Of a stretch of DNA of 64,000 bases, positions 8,709-18,330 are shown in pieces. Where the stretch lies: positions 48,323 through 112,322 of the forward strand of contig JBOHLS010000007.1 of NCBI GenBank assembly GCA_050729835.1, given 5' to 3'. The position numbers were made by a program, and so were the translations under genes. The first letter of the stretch is position 1. Every line of letters begins with the position of its first letter. The DNA is from REEB95 sp050729835. Lineage in GTDB: Bacteria > Pseudomonadota > Alphaproteobacteria > ATCC43930 > CGMCC-115725. Below the pieces are notes generated by a model that was given only the letters and a program-made list of their open reading frames with translations, searched no databases and was not told where the DNA came from.

Positions 8709-8802
8709 GCAGTCTCCCTGGATCTGATACGCGTTGAGTCGTGACGAGGTAATAGAGTTAAGCCTTCAAGCGCCGAACGACAGGCGACGGATGCTTCCCC
8801 TC

Positions 8803-11800
8803 CTATTCGGCCGGTCCCGGCCGCAAGCGCCGCTGCGCCGCCGCCTTCAGCAGGTGCATCACCGGCGGCCGTTCGCGCTTGTGCACGAGCAAGCCGACCA
8901 CGACCGGCATCGCCAGCAGCACAAGCGGCAGCTGCACCATGATGCCGGCGATGATCGCGATCGCCAGCGGCTGCAGCATCTGGTCGCCCGAACCACTGAT
9001 CGCCGCCCCCAGCGGCAACAACGCCAAGATCATCGCCAACGTACTCATCGCGATCGGCCGGAACCGGTTGAGCGCCGCCTCGTAGATTGCCTGGCGCGAC
9101 GGCATGGTTTTCTCGAGCATCTGATATTCCGAGAATAGGAATATCGCCATCTCGGTCGATATGCCGATGATCATCACCATGCCCATCATCGCCGTGATGT
9201 TGAGCTCGACGCCGGTGATCCATAGTCCGACGAAGACCGCGCAGGTCGAGATCAACGAGCTGACGATGATGATCACCGGGATCGTGAGCCGCTCGTAGAG
9301 GAAGAGCAGCAGAATGAACTCAGCCAACACCGCGGCCGCGGCGACCTTGAACATGCCTTTAACCGCCAGCTGCTGCTGCTTGTACTCGCCGCCGAGGTCG
9401 TAATAGACGCCCTGCGGAATGAGGCCCGGCCGCTCCAGAACCTTCTTCACCGACGCGACCACCGAGCCGAGATCATGCGTGCCGTTGATGTCGGCAGTCA
9501 CCGGAACGATCTGTGCCAGGTTTTCGCGAACCAGTTGGGGATCGCTGCCGATAAAGTCGAACTTGGCGACCGCATTGAGCGGGAAGATACGCCCATTCGG
9601 TCCATGGATCGGCAGGGCCTCGAGATCGCGACGATAAACCCTGCCGATCGGCGGATGGGCCCAGAGCCGGACTCCGACATCCTCGATCGATCCCAGATAG
9701 GTGGTCGCCACCGTCCCTTCGATGTAACGGTCGACCTGATCTTTGACGTCGGCCACCGTGACACCCTGAGCCGCCGCCGCCGCCGGATCGACATGGAGTA
9801 TCAACGCAACGCCGGTCGAATCGAGACCGTTGTCAACCGACGAGGGGTCGACGCCTGGAACCTTGGAGATCGCGTCGGAAACCTTGTTGGCGACATCGGT
9901 CAGGACTCGCGGATCCTTGGCGCTCAAGTTGATGACGATGGGCTGCCGGCGGCCCACCATGTCGCCGATCATGTCGCCGAGCAGCTGATGGGTGTCGAAT
10001 TGGACACCCGGGACCTTGCTGTTGATCTCGTCGGTGATGCTGTCCATCACCTTCCAGATGCTCGGGCGCTTCGACGGCGGGATCAGGCGAACGAAGAAGT
10101 CGCCCTGGAAGGCCAAGTTCAAGTCGCCGCCCAGGCCGGCGCCGGTACGGCGCGAGTAGGTATAGACGTACGGATTCTTCTTGAGGATCGCCTCGATCTG
10201 CTCTAGCTGACGGTTGGTTTCGATAAGCGACGTGCCTGCATTGGTTTGATAGTCGAGCACGAAGCCGCCTTCGTCCATCTTGGGCAGGAAGCCGGTGCCG
10301 ACATTGGCATAGCCGATATAGCCGATGACCAGCAGAGCGCCAATGCCCACGGCGATCAGCCAGGGACGCGTGAACAAGGTGTTGAGCGCCCGCTTATGGG
10401 TGCGCTTGGTCCACGTCTCCTTGCCGTGCGACGGATCGTGCCATTTTTGGAAATCGATGATTCCGTGCGCGAGTAGTGGCACGACTAGCGCCGTCAAAGC
10501 GTAAGAGATGACCAACGACGACGCCATCGTGATCGACAGGAACTTGAAGAACGCGCCGGTCACGCCGTCGAGGAAGGCTAGCGGGATGAACATGATGATC
10601 GTCGCAAGCGACGATCCGGTCAGCGGCGCCAGAAACTCCTTCGCCGAACCGATCACCGCCCGTTGCGGCTCGGCAATGCCGGGCACGCCGCAGCGTCGCG
10701 CGATCTGTTCGATCATGACGATGACGTCGTCGATCAACAGACCGATCGCGGCGGCGATGCCGCCCAGCGTCATGATGTTGAAGGTCATGCCGAACGCCGA
10801 AAGCAGGACGCAAGTGACCAACACCGACATCACCACGACGATGATCGCCACCGAAGCCGCTCGCCAGTTGCGCAGGAAGCCCAGGATGACACAGCCGGCG
10901 AACACCAACCCGATCAGGATGGCTTCTTCAACCGCCTCGATCGAGGAGTGAACCAACTCGGTCTGGTCGTACCATTTGTAGAGATGGATCGCCTTGGGCT
11001 GGGTCTTCATGAATTCGGCCAGCTGCGCTTGGACCTCTTTGGCCAAGCTGATGGAGTCGGCGGTGTTCTGTTGATAGACGTCGAAGGTGACGGCCGGCTG
11101 GCCGTTGTCGTTGACCAACAGAAATTGCGGCTCCGAGCCCATCTTCACGGTGGCGATATCGCCGAGCCGAACGACGCCGTTCTGGCCTGTGTGCAGAGTC
11201 ACGTTCTTCACCGAATCGACGGATTTGAAGGAACCGTCGGCGATCGTCAAATAGAGTAGGTAATTGTCCTGGAACTGTCCGACTGCATTCAACGTATTGG
11301 TGTTGGAGATCGCGTTTTGGATATCCGTCATGGTCAATCCGTAATTACGCAGTTTCTGCGGATTGACGTAGACTTGAACTTCGGGCTGCTTGCCGCCGAG
11401 GACGCCAACTCTGGCGATACCCGGAATGCCGTCGAGCAGCGGCGTGATCTGATACTTGGCGATCTGACGCAGGTCGGACGACGACACCTTGTTCGAGATC
11501 AATGCATAGGACACGAACGGCATGAGCTTTGTCGGGCTCATCTGCAACACTTCGTAGCTCGTACCCGTCGGCAGATCGGGCAATTTCTGGGCGAATGCGC
11601 CCTGAACGCCGTTCAGCGCGCGGTTCATGTCCCAGCCCCAGGGGAAATCGACGAAGATTTCCGCAGAGCCGCGCGTCGTGGTCGATTCCACATCTGTCGC
11701 GCCAGGCACTGCCCGCGCGACCTCTTCAAGGGGTTCGGTTACGTCAATCAGCATTTGCTGCGACGGCATGCTGCCGCTGTCGACCTCGACGCGGATGCGC

Positions 11801-11928
11801 GGGAAGCTGACGACCGGAAAAAGCCCGATCGGCAGCGTAATGCCCGCGAATACCCCCGCCAACGTCAGCGCGAACGCGACGAAGATCAGGGAGCGGCGGT
11901 GCCGCTCAATCCAGTCGATAAAATTCAT
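8803..11928 (-). CDS. RND-family efflux pump inner-membrane permease
   Basis: A 1041-aa proton-driven RND permease with the usual duplicated architecture: helix 1 at residues 13-32, a large periplasmic domain, helices 2-6 around 335-480, helix 7 near 530, a second periplasmic domain, and helices 8-12 at the end. The helix-4 proton-relay motif GLLIDDVIVMIE has both aspartates (residues 400-401), as in HAE-type drug pumps. In helix 10 the expected lysine position of AcrB (GLSAKNA) reads GISTEMA, more like Cus/Sil metal pumps. The substrate is therefore open. The ATG overlaps the adaptor stop codon, so the three pump genes form one operon. Confidence 0.9.
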   Translation of the reverse strand: MNFIDWIERHRRSLIFVAFALTLAGVFAGITLPIGLFPVVSFPRIRVEVDSGSMPSQQMLIDVTEPLEEVARAVPGATDVESTTTRGSAEIFVDFPWGWDMNRALNGVQGAFAQKLPDLPTGTSYEVLQMSPTKLMPFVSYALISNKVSSSDLRQIAKYQITPLLDGIPGIARVGVLGGKQPEVQVYVNPQKLRNYGLTMTDIQNAISNTNTLNAVGQFQDNYLLYLTIADGSFKSVDSVKNVTLHTGQNGVVRLGDIATVKMGSEPQFLLVNDNGQPAVTFDVYQQNTADSISLAKEVQAQLAEFMKTQPKAIHLYKWYDQTELVHSSIEAVEEAILIGLVFAGCVILGFLRNWRAASVAIIVVVMSVLVTCVLLSAFGMTFNIMTLGGIAAAIGLLIDDVIVMIEQIARRCGVPGIAEPQRAVIGSAKEFLAPLTGSSLATIIMFIPLAFLDGVTGAFFKFLSITMASSLVISYALTALVVPLLAHGIIDFQKWHDPSHGKETWTKRTHKRALNTLFTRPWLIAVGIGALLVIGYIGYANVGTGFLPKMDEGGFVLDYQTNAGTSLIETNRQLEQIEAILKKNPYVYTYSRRTGAGLGGDLNLAFQGDFFVRLIPPSKRPSIWKVMDSITDEINSKVPGVQFDTHQLLGDMIGDMVGRRQPIVINLSAKDPRVLTDVANKVSDAISKVPGVDPSSVDNGLDSTGVALILHVDPAAAAAQGVTVADVKDQVDRYIEGTVATTYLGSIEDVGVRLWAHPPIGRVYRRDLEALPIHGPNGRIFPLNAVAKFDFIGSDPQLVRENLAQIVPVTADINGTHDLGSVVASVKKVLERPGLIPQGVYYDLGGEYKQQQLAVKGMFKVAAAAVLAEFILLLFLYERLTIPVIIIVSSLISTCAVFVGLWITGVELNITAMMGMVMIIGISTEMAIFLFSEYQMLEKTMPSRQAIYEAALNRFRPIAMSTLAMILALLPLGAAISGSGDQMLQPLAIAIIAGIMVQLPLVLLAMPVVVGLLVHKRERPPVMHLLKAAAQRRLRPGPAE

Positions 11929-12959
11929 TTTCCGGCGACTCCCTTCGAGGCAGTCCCCCCGGTGTCGGCGATTCGAAGCTTCGTCCCGTCGTCGAGCTGC
12001 ATGCCGCCTTCCACCACGACCGGCGCCTTGGGATCCAAATCATCGCCCGAGATCACATCCTGGTTACCATCGCTGGCGAGCACCTGCACCGCGACCTGTT
12101 TCGCCACCATCTTTTCGGCCTGCATGACATAGCTACCGCCGTCGTCCAGGTCGACCATGATGGCTGCGTGCGGCACGACGAAGCCCGATTGCTGACCGAC
12201 CGTGATGGTGGCGCGCACCATCTCGTTGACCAGCAGCTTGCCCGTCGGAAATTTAATTTCCGCCGGCACCAGCCCGGTTTCGGCGTTGATCACGGCCCCG
12301 CGCACCGCGACCTTGCCCTGCACCGCCGCGCCCGAGGCGCTGAACGGCGTCAGCGTGACGGCGTCGCCGGATTTCACCGACAGCGCCTGCCCCGGATCGA
12401 TGCCGACCTTGACGACGAGACCGTCCGGCTTGGCGATCTCGAGCAGCGGATCGCCGTGCGAGACGATGGCGCCCTGCGCCGCATCGACCTTGAGGACGAT
12501 CGCGTCGTATGGCGCCTTGAACGTCCGTGGACCGCTGGCGCCTTCCTCCTCGAGGACGGCGAGATCGGATTCGGCCTTGGCGAGATCGCTGGCGGTCGCC
12601 AAGTGCGCCTTCGCCAGTTGGCGCGTCCGTATGGCGGTATCCTTGGCCAGCTTGTAGGCGGCCCTGGTATCGGGACCCGGGACCACGGTGACCAGCGGCG
12701 TGCCTTTGGTGACTTCCTGACCGGTCTGCACGGCGACGGTCTCGACCCGCGCGCCAAAGGGCGCGGTGATAGCCTCGCGCGCGGTTGCCGACGGCTCGAC
12801 CTGGCCGAAGGCGGTCACGTTGGTCGGCAGGCTGCCTTGCTTCATCGCCGTCAGCTTGACCAGGGCGCTCGAATTGTCGTTGTCGTCGGCCCGCGCGGCG
12901 GCGGTCGCCATGACGAGGCACGATGCGAGAGCGAGCGCAGAGAGTTTCCGGAAATTCAT
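11925..12959 (-). CDS. RND efflux periplasmic adaptor (membrane fusion protein)
   Basis: A 344-aa secreted adaptor. A signal peptide ends near ARADD; then come half of a lipoyl domain (APFGARVETVAVQTGQEVTKGTPLVTV), a short alpha-hairpin (AYKLAKDTAIRTRQLAKAHLATASDLAKAESDLAVLEE), the second lipoyl half (FKAPYDAIVLKVDAAQGAIV) and a beta-barrel domain. It links the permease at 8803 with the outer-membrane channel at 12956. It overlaps both neighbours by 4 bp. Confidence 0.88.
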   Translation of the reverse strand: MNFRKLSALALASCLVMATAAARADDNDNSSALVKLTAMKQGSLPTNVTAFGQVEPSATAREAITAPFGARVETVAVQTGQEVTKGTPLVTVVPGPDTRAAYKLAKDTAIRTRQLAKAHLATASDLAKAESDLAVLEEEGASGPRTFKAPYDAIVLKVDAAQGAIVSHGDPLLEIAKPDGLVVKVGIDPGQALSVKSGDAVTLTPFSASGAAVQGKVAVRGAVINAETGLVPAEIKFPTGKLLVNEMVRATITVGQQSGFVVPHAAIMVDLDDGGSYVMQAEKMVAKQVAVQVLASDGNQDVISGDDLDPKAPVVVEGGMQLDDGTKLRIADTGGTASKGVAGK

Positions 12960-14323
12960 GATCGTACCTCCTGGTCCGGACGGGTAATCAACGTGGGTGG
13001 GAAGCCGACGCCGAGCTCGACCGACAGGCCGAGCGAGTCCTCTTGCAGCGCCCGCTCGTAATCGATGACGTCGACCTCGCGGTCGAGCGCCGTGGACTGA
13101 TAATCCGAGAGCGCGCGCTGATCGATGTTGCCCTGGTGGTAGGCGCGCTCGGCCGCGTCGAGCACCGATCGCGCCGAGGTCAAGGCCTTGCGCGCTTCGG
13201 CGAGATTGGCCGCGGCCGTCCGCGCCTGGATCAGTAGGCCGCGCGCGGTGCCCTCGGCGTCGTCGAGCCGCGATTGGTATTCGGCGTGGAGCTGGAGCCG
13301 GGTTGCCCGGGTCGACGCGATTTTCGCCTGGTTGCGGTTGAAGATCGGCAGGTCGAAGGTGATCTGCGGCCCGGCCGAGACGACCTCCGAGGTATCGGAG
13401 CCGCCGGCGCCGCCCAGGCTGAACGCCGGGAACTGGCTGAGGATGGCGACCCGTATGTCTTCCTCGGCCGCATTATAGCCGAGCTTCAGCGCGACCAGAT
13501 CGGGCCGCCGGCTCGGCAGCGAGACGATCAGCGGATCGATCGTGTCCGGCAGCTTCACCTCCTCCGGCTCGGCGATGGCGAAGCGCGCGGTCGGCTGGAG
13601 GCCGAGCAGGGAATCGAGATCCTGCCAGTCCTTGACCTCCTGGAGCTGCACGGCGGCCAGATCGTGTTGCGCGGTAGCCAGGGAAGCGAGCAGCGGCGAC
13701 GCGGTGGTCAGGTCGAGATTGCCGGCCTGGGTGGCCTGCTGCACGTCCTTGATCTCGCTCTTCAGCATGACGAGATCGTGCACGCGCAGCGCGATTTCGC
13801 GGTCCTCGGCGTTGAGGGCGATGGCGTCCATGCGGGCCTTCTGGGCGACCTGCCATTCGTCCCAGATCGCATCGGCGCCGACCTGCTTGAAGCGCGATTC
13901 CGCGGCGGCGACGCGCGGCGAATAGGTGATGATCGACACGATGTCCTGCGAGATCGACGCCGTCAGCGCATCGGCAATCGCGCCGGCCGCCGGCGGCGCG
14001 TAGATCAGGGACGCGTAACCCAAGCTGACCGACGGGTTCGGCAGGATCTCCTCGGTGAGCACGTCGGCATGGGCGGATTCGATCTTGGCGCGTTGCGAGG
14101 CGAGATCGGGATCGTTGAGCACCGCGAGCAACCCGACCTGATCGGGCGCGATCGGCTTCGCCGGATCGACCTTGCTCTGAGCGGGTATGGCGAGGTTGAG
14201 CTGCGTGAGGTTGGAAACCAGACTGGCATGCTCGGGCAGCGGCAACGGCTTATAGGTCGCGCACCCGGCAAGGCCGACGGCGAGCCCCACCACGCCCAAT
14301 CGAAGCCAGCGACGCCCGCTCAT
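12956..14323 (-). CDS. TolC-family outer-membrane efflux lipoprotein
   Basis: A 455-aa OMF protein. The start at 14323 is preceded by GGAAGGA and gives a lipoprotein signal ending LAGCATY, with the lipidated Cys at about residue 21. Two long coiled-coil repeats follow (for example ADVLTEEILPNPSVSLGY and, in the second half, LVALKLGYNAAEEDIRVA), the standard TolC duplication. It forms the exit duct of the RND pump encoded downstream. The longer frame to 14536 has no start signal and was rejected. Confidence 0.88.
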   Translation of the reverse strand: MSGRRWLRLGVVGLAVGLAGCATYKPLPLPEHASLVSNLTQLNLAIPAQSKVDPAKPIAPDQVGLLAVLNDPDLASQRAKIESAHADVLTEEILPNPSVSLGYASLIYAPPAAGAIADALTASISQDIVSIITYSPRVAAAESRFKQVGADAIWDEWQVAQKARMDAIALNAEDREIALRVHDLVMLKSEIKDVQQATQAGNLDLTTASPLLASLATAQHDLAAVQLQEVKDWQDLDSLLGLQPTARFAIAEPEEVKLPDTIDPLIVSLPSRRPDLVALKLGYNAAEEDIRVAILSQFPAFSLGGAGGSDTSEVVSAGPQITFDLPIFNRNQAKIASTRATRLQLHAEYQSRLDDAEGTARGLLIQARTAAANLAEARKALTSARSVLDAAERAYHQGNIDQRALSDYQSTALDREVDVIDYERALQEDSLGLSVELGVGFPPTLITRPDQEVRS

Positions 14324-14881
14324 GGCGTCCTTCCTTCGGCACTGCGCGCCAGCACCCGCCGTACTTGATTGGCGGCACCGAACATCATACTCGAACGATT
14401 CGCGCACTCGTCCCTTCGGGCGCGTGCGGCCGACGCAACGGCCATGTCTCCTCCCCTGAGCGTGGTGTATCCACGCCTGTTTATTGGCCTTGGTATACAT
14501 TATGCCATAGCACTTTGCCAATGGCCCGATAAGCACTTCCTTCGGGAATTCTCACCGTTGTGGATCGTCTCCAGGCCACGGAAACCGCCACGGTTGTGCC
14601 GGCCGCCGCCGTTTACGCCAGAGTATATTCGCCGAAGCCTACCGTCACTTGACGCGGCGGTGAAATCATTTTCACCCAAAGACGTTGCAGCGCCGGACGA
14701 TTTTTGTCGCCCCGGTTGCTTGGGCTGGCCAGGTGAAAAGCGCTCAGCCGTCATTGTGAAGAGGTCGACAGCAATCCGCTCCCCTCCCATTCCCTCCCCC
14801 CTCGAGGGAGAGGGAGAGGGAGAGGGTACCTTTCTGGATCGCGGGGCGGGACCTTTTTGACCGCTTATCCTTCGCAGCCGC
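14324..14881. other. Gene-free region with RND-operon promoter area and GA-rich repeat
   Basis: No convincing gene lies here. A locally AT-rich segment at 14485-14525 contains GGTATAC and TATGCCATA half-sites and is the best candidate for the promoter/operator of the efflux operon. At about 14777-14826 there is an imperfect palindrome that runs from C/T-rich into a tandem GGGAGA array (CTCGAGGGAGAGGGAGAGGG). Similar purine runs occur as dispersed elements in alphaproteobacteria. Confidence 0.45.
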
Positions 14882-14915
14882 AAAAGAAAACGGCCCGGCA
14901 ACAGGTGCCGGGCCG
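14882..14915 (-). terminator. Intrinsic terminator downstream of the propeller/OmpA gene
   Basis: CGGCCCGGCA (14891-14900) pairs with TGCCGGGCCG (14906-14915) around a 5-nt loop. On the minus strand it is followed by TTTTCTTTTG, a good T tract. It ends the minus-strand transcript of the propeller and barrel genes. Confidence 0.75.
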
Positions 14916-14995
14916 CAGAATTATGAACTTGGAGATGAACGCCGCTAATCGAACAACCGCAGACCAGCCACGACGTTCACCCAGATCGCCTTGCC

Positions 14996-16495
14996 TCAGC
15001 TCATCGAGCCCGGCCCGATGAGCACTACGGCACGACGGTTGCGCGGCTCACGCACGCCATCCGGAGTCGGCACCGCCGGATGCGTCTTGCCGAAGGCCTG
15101 GATGCTGATGCGCTTCGCCGAGATACCGTCGGCGACGAGCGCGGCCCGCACGGCCTCGGCGCGCCGCTTTGACAGGCCGAGGTTGTACTGCGCAGTGCCC
15201 GCCAGGTCAGTATACCCGTCGACCACGAGCCGCGCCGTGCCGTGCTTGGCAGCAGCGGCGGCCTCACCGACGATCTGGCGTGCGTCACCCGTCAGATCGG
15301 CCTTGTTGAACTCGAAATAGACGGTGTAGTTCGACGCGCCGACTGCCGCATAATGACCCGTGCCACAGGGATTTCCCGCTGCCGAGCCGACGGGAACCGC
15401 CCACTCGCCGTTCGTCCCGGGTCCCGCAACCGGGCAATACACACCAAGGGCCGCCCGCTTGCCTTCATAGGCATAGACGGCATGGGTCACGTTGCTGACA
15501 TCGCCCGAGTGTGTCGTGCCGACATGGGTGTTGACGTAGGCGATGTGCTTCTGCGTCCCGATGTCGTAGGCGTCGAAGCCGCTGCCGCCGAACGTATAGA
15601 CGATGCCGAGCTTGTCATCGACCGAGAGCTGATCCTTGCCCGACGACGCGGGCAGCCTCTTGACCTCCTGCATCGTGTCGCCGTTCAGGATCAACAGGCC
15701 GCCTGTCTTGGTGGTCGTGGCGAGCCACAGCAGATTGGTCTTCTCGTCGAGCCACGAACCCTTGGTGCCGCCCTTGCCGGTCAGCGGAACGCCCGTGTCG
15801 ATATGAGCCAAAACCTGGCCGGTGTCGCTATTGAGCACTTCCTCGTAGGCCTGGACCGACTGGTAGTACTTGTGGCGGGCCGTGGAAAGCCAGGCGACGT
15901 CCGGGCCGGTGGAGTCGGAGGTGTTGAGCCACCAATGGTTGATGTTTTGCGGGTAGAGAGGCCACACGGCCAAGAGTTTCGGGGTCGCACCAGCGCTGTA
16001 CACCATGACCGTGTTATTATCGTCGCTGACCACATAGACCTTGCCGTTACCGACGATGACACCGTCGGGAGTCGTATCCGGCGTGTCGACGCGGTCGGTG
16101 ATCTGCCAAGTGTGCTTGTCGATGACGACGAGCTGGTTCACGACGCCGAAGCCGGTGCCGGCGTTGGCGCCACTCATGCCTTGGGGCAGGCCTTCGGCCG
16201 CGGTCTCGTAGACGTAGTTATCGTCGAAGTAGTTGCCGTTCGGATCCGGAATGTGCTTGAAGACGTGCACGATCTTCTGGGTCCGCGAGTCGATGACGAC
16301 CATGCCATCGTCCTTCAACGAGACGTAGACCATCTGGTTCGTCGGATCGAAGGTGACGATGTCACCGTGACCATTCGGCGTCGGCAGATGGATCTCCGCC
16401 ACCTTCACGTAATGATACTCTTGAGCCTGAGCCAAGGCCGGCACCGCGATCAACGCGGCAGACGCCACCAGCGCCGCTACCAGTCCTCTACGCAT
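14996..16495 (-). CDS. Secreted beta-propeller protein with C-terminal OmpA domain
   Basis: A 499-aa exported protein: signal peptide to about residue 25 (ends ALAQAQ), a YVTN/NHL-like beta-propeller at 27-345 (NGHGDIVTFDPTNQMVYVS, TTPDGVIVGNGKVYVVSDDNNT, THSGDVSNVTHAVYAYEG) and a peptidoglycan-binding OmpA domain at about 385-499 (DGYTDLAGTAQYNLGLSKRRAEAV). Start 16495 is chosen because GGAGGGG precedes it; the earlier ATG is itself inside that ribosome-binding site. The propeller is clearly paralogous to the gene at 60461, which lacks the OmpA part. It is the second gene after the barrel protein and is probably in the same operon. Confidence 0.75.
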   Translation of the reverse strand: MRRGLVAALVASAALIAVPALAQAQEYHYVKVAEIHLPTPNGHGDIVTFDPTNQMVYVSLKDDGMVVIDSRTQKIVHVFKHIPDPNGNYFDDNYVYETAAEGLPQGMSGANAGTGFGVVNQLVVIDKHTWQITDRVDTPDTTPDGVIVGNGKVYVVSDDNNTVMVYSAGATPKLLAVWPLYPQNINHWWLNTSDSTGPDVAWLSTARHKYYQSVQAYEEVLNSDTGQVLAHIDTGVPLTGKGGTKGSWLDEKTNLLWLATTTKTGGLLILNGDTMQEVKRLPASSGKDQLSVDDKLGIVYTFGGSGFDAYDIGTQKHIAYVNTHVGTTHSGDVSNVTHAVYAYEGKRAALGVYCPVAGPGTNGEWAVPVGSAAGNPCGTGHYAAVGASNYTVYFEFNKADLTGDARQIVGEAAAAAKHGTARLVVDGYTDLAGTAQYNLGLSKRRAEAVRAALVADGISAKRISIQAFGKTHPAVPTPDGVREPRNRRAVVLIGPGSMS

Positions 16496-16546
16496 TATCC
16501 CCTCCATTGAATCGTCGTGTTGAGTGTTGTCCTGGTCGCTATCCGA

Positions 16547-17992
16547 TCAGTGCTGGCCGTCGTTGGTGTCTTCCTGCTGTCCGAGGAGGAATCCAAAATC
16601 CAGCATCAGGACGACCTGATCGTGATCGGCGCCGCTGTTACCGTAGGCGAAGCCCTGATCGACGCTCGCCAGGTGCGTCCAGGCGATCGTCGGACGGAGG
16701 AAAGCGTTGTGGAACTGGAAGCTCGGACCGGCCTGGATCGCATACATCTTCGAGCCAGCGCCGAAGGTCCCATAATTGGTCTGGACGGCAGAGCCACCTG
16801 TCGATCCACCCCCTAACGCGTCTAGGCCGAGGAAGTTGCCAAACGAATTGGCGTTGGGATCCGACGTATTGCCGTGCTGATAGGTGTACGACGGCTGGAC
16901 CGCCCATCCGAGCCGGATCGGCATACCGAGGATCTTCTTGATCCCGGCGTCGTAACCGAAGGTCCACTGCGTCGACCAGCGATAGTAGTCCTGCTGTGCA
17001 GCGATACGGTCGGCCGCCGGGATGTCGGACGTCGGCAGCCATTGCGTCTCGACTTCCGCGTTCAACACCAAGCGATGGGTCAAATTGTAAACCGTGCCGA
17101 GGCCGATGAGGTTGGAGTTCCACATGCCGAAGCCGCCCACGGGGGTGGCGTTAAGGCCACCGCCGCCTTGGAGGTTGGTGGCATTGCCAACCACGCTCAG
17201 ACGCGTATGACCGTAGGCGGCGATGAAGTCGCTGCCGTCAGGCGTGAGGTTCCACAGGCCGAGAAAGCCGAGCTCGTTCGTGTGGCCGGTCTTGTAGCCG
17301 TCCGCGATGCGGATGGTCAGGGTCGAGCCGTAACCCGGCACGAAGCCCCAATAGAACGAATTGTCGCCCGGGGTCATGAAGTTGACCTGGACGCCGTCCG
17401 CGACCGTCGTCTGCATGTTGTTGAGGTCCGAGAGGAACGGCAGCAGGTTGAGGAAGCCGACGCCGATCTCGGTGCCATCAACCGACGGCAAGCGGCCGCC
17501 TTCAATGCTGAACCAGTCGAGTGGCTGATACGTCGCCCATCCCTTGAACAGGAACGAGGCGTGGCCCGTTTGATTAAATCCTTTTCCCTCGGTCGAGTAG
17601 AGATTGGGAGCCACGTTGGGCGAGGTGTAGCCGATCACTGGCGTTTGCGGCGGTTCGCCGACCCAGGCATGGAATTGCAGGGGAAGGCTGTTGCCGAACA
17701 TGTTCCCATGCGAATTGATGATGAAAATCGCGTTGGTGAGGTCGATGTCTCCCGTGGTGCTACCGCCCTGCCCGACCGCCGCACCATTTCCGGCTATACT
17801 CTTCGGCACGGCGTTGTTCCAACCCGAGAGGGCCGCTTCGATGCCGCCGTTGACCTTCCATTGGCCGAGCGGACCCATGTCGTAGTTAAGCGGCGTCGGC
17901 AGATCCAACGCGAAGCTCGACGTGGTGCCGAGCAGCGTGAGGGCGCTCGCACCCAACACTGCGGTGAACAGATTCCGGGTCTGGGTTTTCAT
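16547..17992 (-). CDS. Putative outer-membrane beta-barrel (porin-like) protein
   Basis: A 481-aa protein with a signal peptide (ends SFALDLP). It is rich in alternating, aromatic-girdled strands with W/Y/G patterning (LFKGWATYQPLDWFSIEGG, YYRWSTQWTFGYDAGIKK) and ends with a strand DQVVLMLDFGFLLG. It has no recognisable catalytic motif. GGAGGGGAG lies before the ATG at 17992, which fixes the start. Together with the downstream propeller/OmpA protein it suggests an outer-membrane uptake or surface-binding unit, but no substrate can be named. Confidence 0.6.
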   Translation of the reverse strand: MKTQTRNLFTAVLGASALTLLGTTSSFALDLPTPLNYDMGPLGQWKVNGGIEAALSGWNNAVPKSIAGNGAAVGQGGSTTGDIDLTNAIFIINSHGNMFGNSLPLQFHAWVGEPPQTPVIGYTSPNVAPNLYSTEGKGFNQTGHASFLFKGWATYQPLDWFSIEGGRLPSVDGTEIGVGFLNLLPFLSDLNNMQTTVADGVQVNFMTPGDNSFYWGFVPGYGSTLTIRIADGYKTGHTNELGFLGLWNLTPDGSDFIAAYGHTRLSVVGNATNLQGGGGLNATPVGGFGMWNSNLIGLGTVYNLTHRLVLNAEVETQWLPTSDIPAADRIAAQQDYYRWSTQWTFGYDAGIKKILGMPIRLGWAVQPSYTYQHGNTSDPNANSFGNFLGLDALGGGSTGGSAVQTNYGTFGAGSKMYAIQAGPSFQFHNAFLRPTIAWTHLASVDQGFAYGNSGADHDQVVLMLDFGFLLGQQEDTNDGQH

Positions 17993-18330
17993 ACTTTCAC
18001 TCCCCTCCGCAAGCGGGATCGCTCGCCCTTGATTCTTGGACTGCGGCCCGAACCACCGAGCCACACCGTTGGCATACCATAACCTAGGTTCACGACAGGC
18101 CGACAACCCGAATCTGCTTTTTTTACGCAACGGCGTTCGGGGTGTGGCATCTATGTTACACATCGAACCTTGGCGGCCTGATTACATGACACTAGCGTTA
18201 GATTCGCGTTGCTCCAGGCGGGTGCGCGGTCCGGCCCCAGGCCGCGATGGGTCAGTGAATTTGAACGAATCGAACGGTCATCGCGCGCTGCCGAAGCCTG
18301 GCGCCATGCCTATTACTTTTTACTTTACTC
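17993..18330. promoter_or_regulatory. Upstream region of the barrel gene with a TGGCATACCA site
   Basis: This gap of about 340 bp holds no gene. At 18070-18079 it contains TGGCATACCA, 78 bp before the barrel start; the same decamer in inverse orientation (TGGTATGCCA) occurs at 60156-60165 before the paralogous propeller gene. It is palindromic apart from its centre and could be a regulator site (GntR-like half-sites look similar). This is a guess from sequence only. Confidence 0.35.

Noticed and set aside
8436..8744. Plus-strand frame opposite the PepSY-like gene
   Set aside because: Shadow; the minus strand has a signal peptide and repeats.
14777..14826. CRISPR-like or functional tandem repeat
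   Set aside because: Only a short GGGAGA run inside an imperfect palindrome; no spacers or regular units. No CRISPR array was seen anywhere in the window.
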